A DNA stretch of 9,172 bases from Nitrosomonadaceae bacterium (GTDB lineage Bacteria; Pseudomonadota; Gammaproteobacteria; Burkholderiales; Usitatibacteraceae): NCBI GenBank assembly GCA_021300055.1, contig JAJTHU010000250.1, positions 1-9,172 of the forward strand. The letters are read 5' to 3'. The notes beneath the pieces are model-generated. The model saw only the letters and a program-made list of their open reading frames with translations, had not been told where the DNA came from and did not search any database. Position numbers and translations under genes: made by a program. Shown here piece after piece: positions 6,846-9,172 of the stretch (its first letter is position 1; each line of letters starts with the position of its first letter).

Positions 6846-8309
6846 ATGGTTTCTTACGGCCTGCTGACCATCATCGTCGGCTACTTCTTGCTGTTGCTTT
6901 TGCTTGCGTGGGCGACCAGCCGTCGCGCTGACAACGAAGCGTTCTTTATCGGCAATCGCCGCAGCAACTGGATGCTGGTCGCATTCGGCATGGTGGGGAC
7001 TTCGCTTTCTGGCGTGACCTTTATCAGCGTGCCTGGCACGGTCGGTGCGAATGGCTGGAGCTACCTGCAGGTCGTGATCGGTAACTGGATCGGTTTTATG
7101 GTCATCGCCGGCGTCCTGTTGCCGCTCTACTACCGCCTGCGCCTAACCTCGATCTACGATTACCTTGATCAACGATTCGGCGTCACAGCACACAAATCAG
7201 GTGCACTGTTTTTCATTTTGTCGCGCACCTTAGGGGCGACCGCACGTCTCTATCTGGTTGTAAACGTGCTCCACCTGCTCGTCGGTGCGCCGATGGGCAT
7301 TCCATTTTGGGTGAGCACTGCCGTCATCCTTCTGATGATCTGGCTTTATACGCATCAGGGCGGCGTCAAGACCATCGTCTTTACTGACACGCTGCAAACC
7401 GCGTTCATGCTCGGCGGACTGATGATCTGCGTTTACTTCCTCGCCGGCGCACTGAAGCTCGATCTCGGTGCACTGCCCGCCATGCTCGCCGAATCACCAA
7501 TGACGCGGATTTGGAACACTGATCCGAACGCGGCCAACTTTTGGTTAAAGCAGATCATCGGTGGCGCGTTCATCGCCATCGCCATGACGGGTCTCGATCA
7601 AGAGATGATGCAGAAGAACATCAGCGTGCCTAACCTACGGGATTCACAAAAGAACATGTTCGTGTTCAGCTTGGTGTTGGTGTTCGTTAACTTGCTCTTC
7701 TTGGTGCTTGGCGCACTCTTGGCAATGTTTGCCACGAGCAATGCTGTCTCGGCGAGCGGCGATCAGCTCTTCCCCACGGTCGTCATGCAGCATTTCCCGT
7801 TCTGGGTGCAGGTTATCTTCTTCATTGCACTGATATCCGCGCTGTTTCCAAGTGCCGACGGCGCACTGACGGCGCTGACGTCCTCGTGGTGCATCGATAT
7901 TCTCGGCATTCGCAAAAACAAGTTGCCTGAAGCGCAGCAAACACGCATTCGTCGCATCACACACGTCTGCTTCGCGCTACTCTTTTTTGCCATCGTGATG
8001 GTGTTCAAATGGATCGACGACCGCTCGATCATCGACACCATCCTCAAGATCGCGGGCTACACGTACGGGCCGTTGCTGGGCATGTTCGCCTTCGGCATGA
8101 TGACGCAGCGCGTCATGGGGCGTCCGCAAGCTTGGGTTGCCGCGGTCTTGGCTGCACCAGTCATTTGCTACGTGTTGCAGCGCTGGTTGGCGACAAACCC
8201 GAGCGGTTACCAGATCGGCATCGAACTCATGCTGATCAACGGCGCATTGACCTTTGCCTTGCTGTGGATCACCTCGCGCCCGAAGCCCGCCATGGGGGCG
8301 AATTCTTGA
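6846..8309 (+). CDS. Sodium:solute symporter (SSS/PutP-SGLT family)
   Basis: A polytopic inner-membrane protein that should import a small solute driven by the sodium gradient. At 487 residues with about 13 hydrophobic segments judged by eye, it fits the family's length and topology. Family hallmarks are the discontinuous first core helix (VGTSLSGVTFISVPG, 50-64), GGVKTIVFTDTLQ (172-184), GLDQEMMQKNIS (249-260), and the core helix around ISALFPSADGALTALTSSW (330-348), where SSS proteins place Ser/Thr ligands of the conserved sodium site. The substrate cannot be read from the sequence; sialic acid, sugar, proline and pantothenate types are all possible in this superfamily. The start is firm on the 5' side because an in-frame TAA lies at 6840-6842, two codons before the ATG, but there is no visible Shine-Dalgarno. 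Its 3' end overlaps the convergent gene by 103 bp. Confidence 0.93.
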   Translation: MVSYGLLTIIVGYFLLLLLLAWATSRRADNEAFFIGNRRSNWMLVAFGMVGTSLSGVTFISVPGTVGANGWSYLQVVIGNWIGFMVIAGVLLPLYYRLRLTSIYDYLDQRFGVTAHKSGALFFILSRTLGATARLYLVVNVLHLLVGAPMGIPFWVSTAVILLMIWLYTHQGGVKTIVFTDTLQTAFMLGGLMICVYFLAGALKLDLGALPAMLAESPMTRIWNTDPNAANFWLKQIIGGAFIAIAMTGLDQEMMQKNISVPNLRDSQKNMFVFSLVLVFVNLLFLVLGALLAMFATSNAVSASGDQLFPTVVMQHFPFWVQVIFFIALISALFPSADGALTALTSSWCIDILGIRKNKLPEAQQTRIRRITHVCFALLFFAIVMVFKWIDDRSIIDTILKIAGYTYGPLLGMFAFGMMTQRVMGRPQAWVAAVLAAPVICYVLQRWLATNPSGYQIGIELMLINGALTFALLWITSRPKPAMGANS

Positions 8310-9172
8310 CGAGTCGTCTTCAGCAGTGCCGGTATACGCGACTCGGCTGCAAGCAAATCAGGCAATATCTCGGCCAGTGTCACAGGCTCTAAGCGGTCGT
8401 CGAGTTCGACCACCACCAGATAGCCACGATCAAGCCCGTCACGGGTAAACGCCTTGATGAGCGAAAGTTGATCGCTGGTTTGTAAGCGGCCATCTTGCGG
8501 GTTCCACGTTTCCATCGCCACCAAACAGCCCGCCGATGGCGTGCCCGGATAGTAGCTGCGTCCACGGTAGTAGCTAGAACTCACGGTGGTGCCGTGAATC
8601 AACATTTCGTCGCGCCCTGCCTGCCCTGCCAAATACGCTTCGAGTATGGGCGTGTACTGCCGCCACGACGCAGGCCACCAATTCAGATAGCGTGCTTCGG
8701 TCCAGACGCTGTTGGGGTCGGCTGCGGCGCCGGTCAGCGTAGCGGTGCGCATCGTTGCCGCCGTTGGCGTTGCTGACTGAACGATCCCGCCATCGGTGTG
8801 CTCAAACTCAGCCACGCTCGCCTCGAACGGCACTTTCGATTCTAAATAAGGCGTTGGCCCAATCCATTTGTTGGTGGCGGTTCCGGCACCCGCAATGGTG
8901 AACAGACCCTGCGGCGTGTTGCCGTTGGTGATGGTGCCGGGGAGGTTGGTAATGGCATTTGCCAGATGCGCCACATGAAACACGCTGCCGTCTGCGTTGC
9001 GCACGAACTGCCCATCCGCACCGCGCACCACAGCCACACCGAAGCGACGGCGGTCTTGGCGCTGCAAACTGAACACGACGGGCTTACCCGGCAAGATGGG
9101 GTGCGCCAACAAATCAGCGAGCGGCGGCCGCGTGCGAATCACCGCGCGCAAATCGTTCGTCAGCGCGTAGTG
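8207..9172 (-). CDS. L,D-transpeptidase (YkuD)-like protein, 5' partial
   Basis: The frame is open to the right edge, so the N-terminus lies outside the window; 321 residues are visible. The TTG at 9151 is not a convincing start, because the frame continues upstream of it (HYALTND). The YkuD-type signature is present: TPQGLFTI (codons near 8914-8891), LIHGTT with the candidate catalytic His at 8596-8594, and TPSAGCL with the candidate nucleophile Cys at 8527-8525. In this family a Cys thiol attacks the peptidoglycan stem peptide to make 3-3 cross-links or to attach proteins in the periplasm. The spacing from His to the SxGC motif is 19 residues, slightly longer than the usual 14-17, and the motif reads SAGC instead of S/T-HGC, so this is a divergent member. 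The last 34 residues, after LLKTTR, lie in the antisense of the symporter 3' end and may be an extension without function. A signal peptide cannot be assessed. Confidence 0.75.
   Translation of the reverse strand, partial: HYALTNDLRAVIRTRPPLADLLAHPILPGKPVVFSLQRQDRRRFGVAVVRGADGQFVRNADGSVFHVAHLANAITNLPGTITNGNTPQGLFTIAGAGTATNKWIGPTPYLESKVPFEASVAEFEHTDGGIVQSATPTAATMRTATLTGAAADPNSVWTEARYLNWWPASWRQYTPILEAYLAGQAGRDEMLIHGTTVSSSYYRGRSYYPGTPSAGCLVAMETWNPQDGRLQTSDQLSLIKAFTRDGLDRGYLVVVELDDRLEPVTLAEILPDLLAAESRIPALLKTTRQEFAPMAGFGREVIHSKAKVNAPLISMSSMPIW

Noticed and set aside
6737..6931. Small plus-strand open frame upstream of and overlapping the symporter start
   Set aside because: It lacks a ribosome site and family resemblance, and most of it is out-of-frame symporter sequence.
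8306..8344. Possible terminator after the symporter (GACGAGTCGTC at 8308-8318; GAGTCG at 8311-8316 with CGACTC at 8339-8344)
   Set aside because: The first is a palindrome with a one-base centre that cannot form a stable hairpin. The second has a 22-base loop and no T tract, and both can be explained as coding sequence of the minus-strand gene.
9151..9151. TTG at 9151 as the start of the L,D-transpeptidase-like gene
   Set aside because: The same frame stays open to the window edge with plausible protein sequence before the TTG, so the gene is better treated as 5' partial.

Overview
This window looks like ordinary chromosome from a GC-rich Gram-negative proteobacterium, most likely a betaproteobacterium of the Burkholderiales type. 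The evidence is a large 180-kDa-class NAD-dependent glutamate dehydrogenase, an inner-membrane DsbB, a TonB-like envelope protein and an L,D-transpeptidase-like protein, all with similar codon use. I see no insertion sequence, prophage gene, tRNA, rRNA or CRISPR array, and no clear sign of recent transfer. The genus assignment is inference.

Layout. Bases 1-68 hold the last 21 codons of an unidentified gene, followed by an intergenic stretch with overlapping hairpins and a consensus -10 box set inside an inverted repeat. Bases 217-5031 encode the NAD-glutamate dehydrogenase. After 11 bases comes dsbB (5043-5537), probably in the same transcript. A stem-loop and a tandem pair of 16-bp hairpin repeats fill the 115-bp convergent gap to a minus-strand gene (5653-6528). 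That gene encodes a TonB-like protein whose C-terminal domain is not the usual TonB one. A 317-bp divergent region (6529-6845) separates it from a sodium:solute symporter (6846-8309, plus strand). The window closes with a minus-strand L,D-transpeptidase (YkuD)-like gene that runs off the right edge. Its 3' end overlaps the 3' end of the symporter by 103 bp.

How the genes relate. There is no obvious single pathway. The dehydrogenase links glutamate catabolism to the TCA cycle in the cytoplasm. DsbB, the TonB-like protein, the symporter and the L,D-transpeptidase-like protein all act in or at the cell envelope. The two adjacent plus-strand genes (gdh and dsbB) look co-transcribed by spacing only; no functional link is known to me.

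The items most worth a second look are the TonB-like protein, which keeps the SxxxH coupling motif but has an orphan C-terminal domain, the inverted repeat around the gdh -10 box, the competing hairpins upstream of it, and the tail-to-tail coding overlap at 8207-8309. I did not find convincing evidence of a wholly new biological system.
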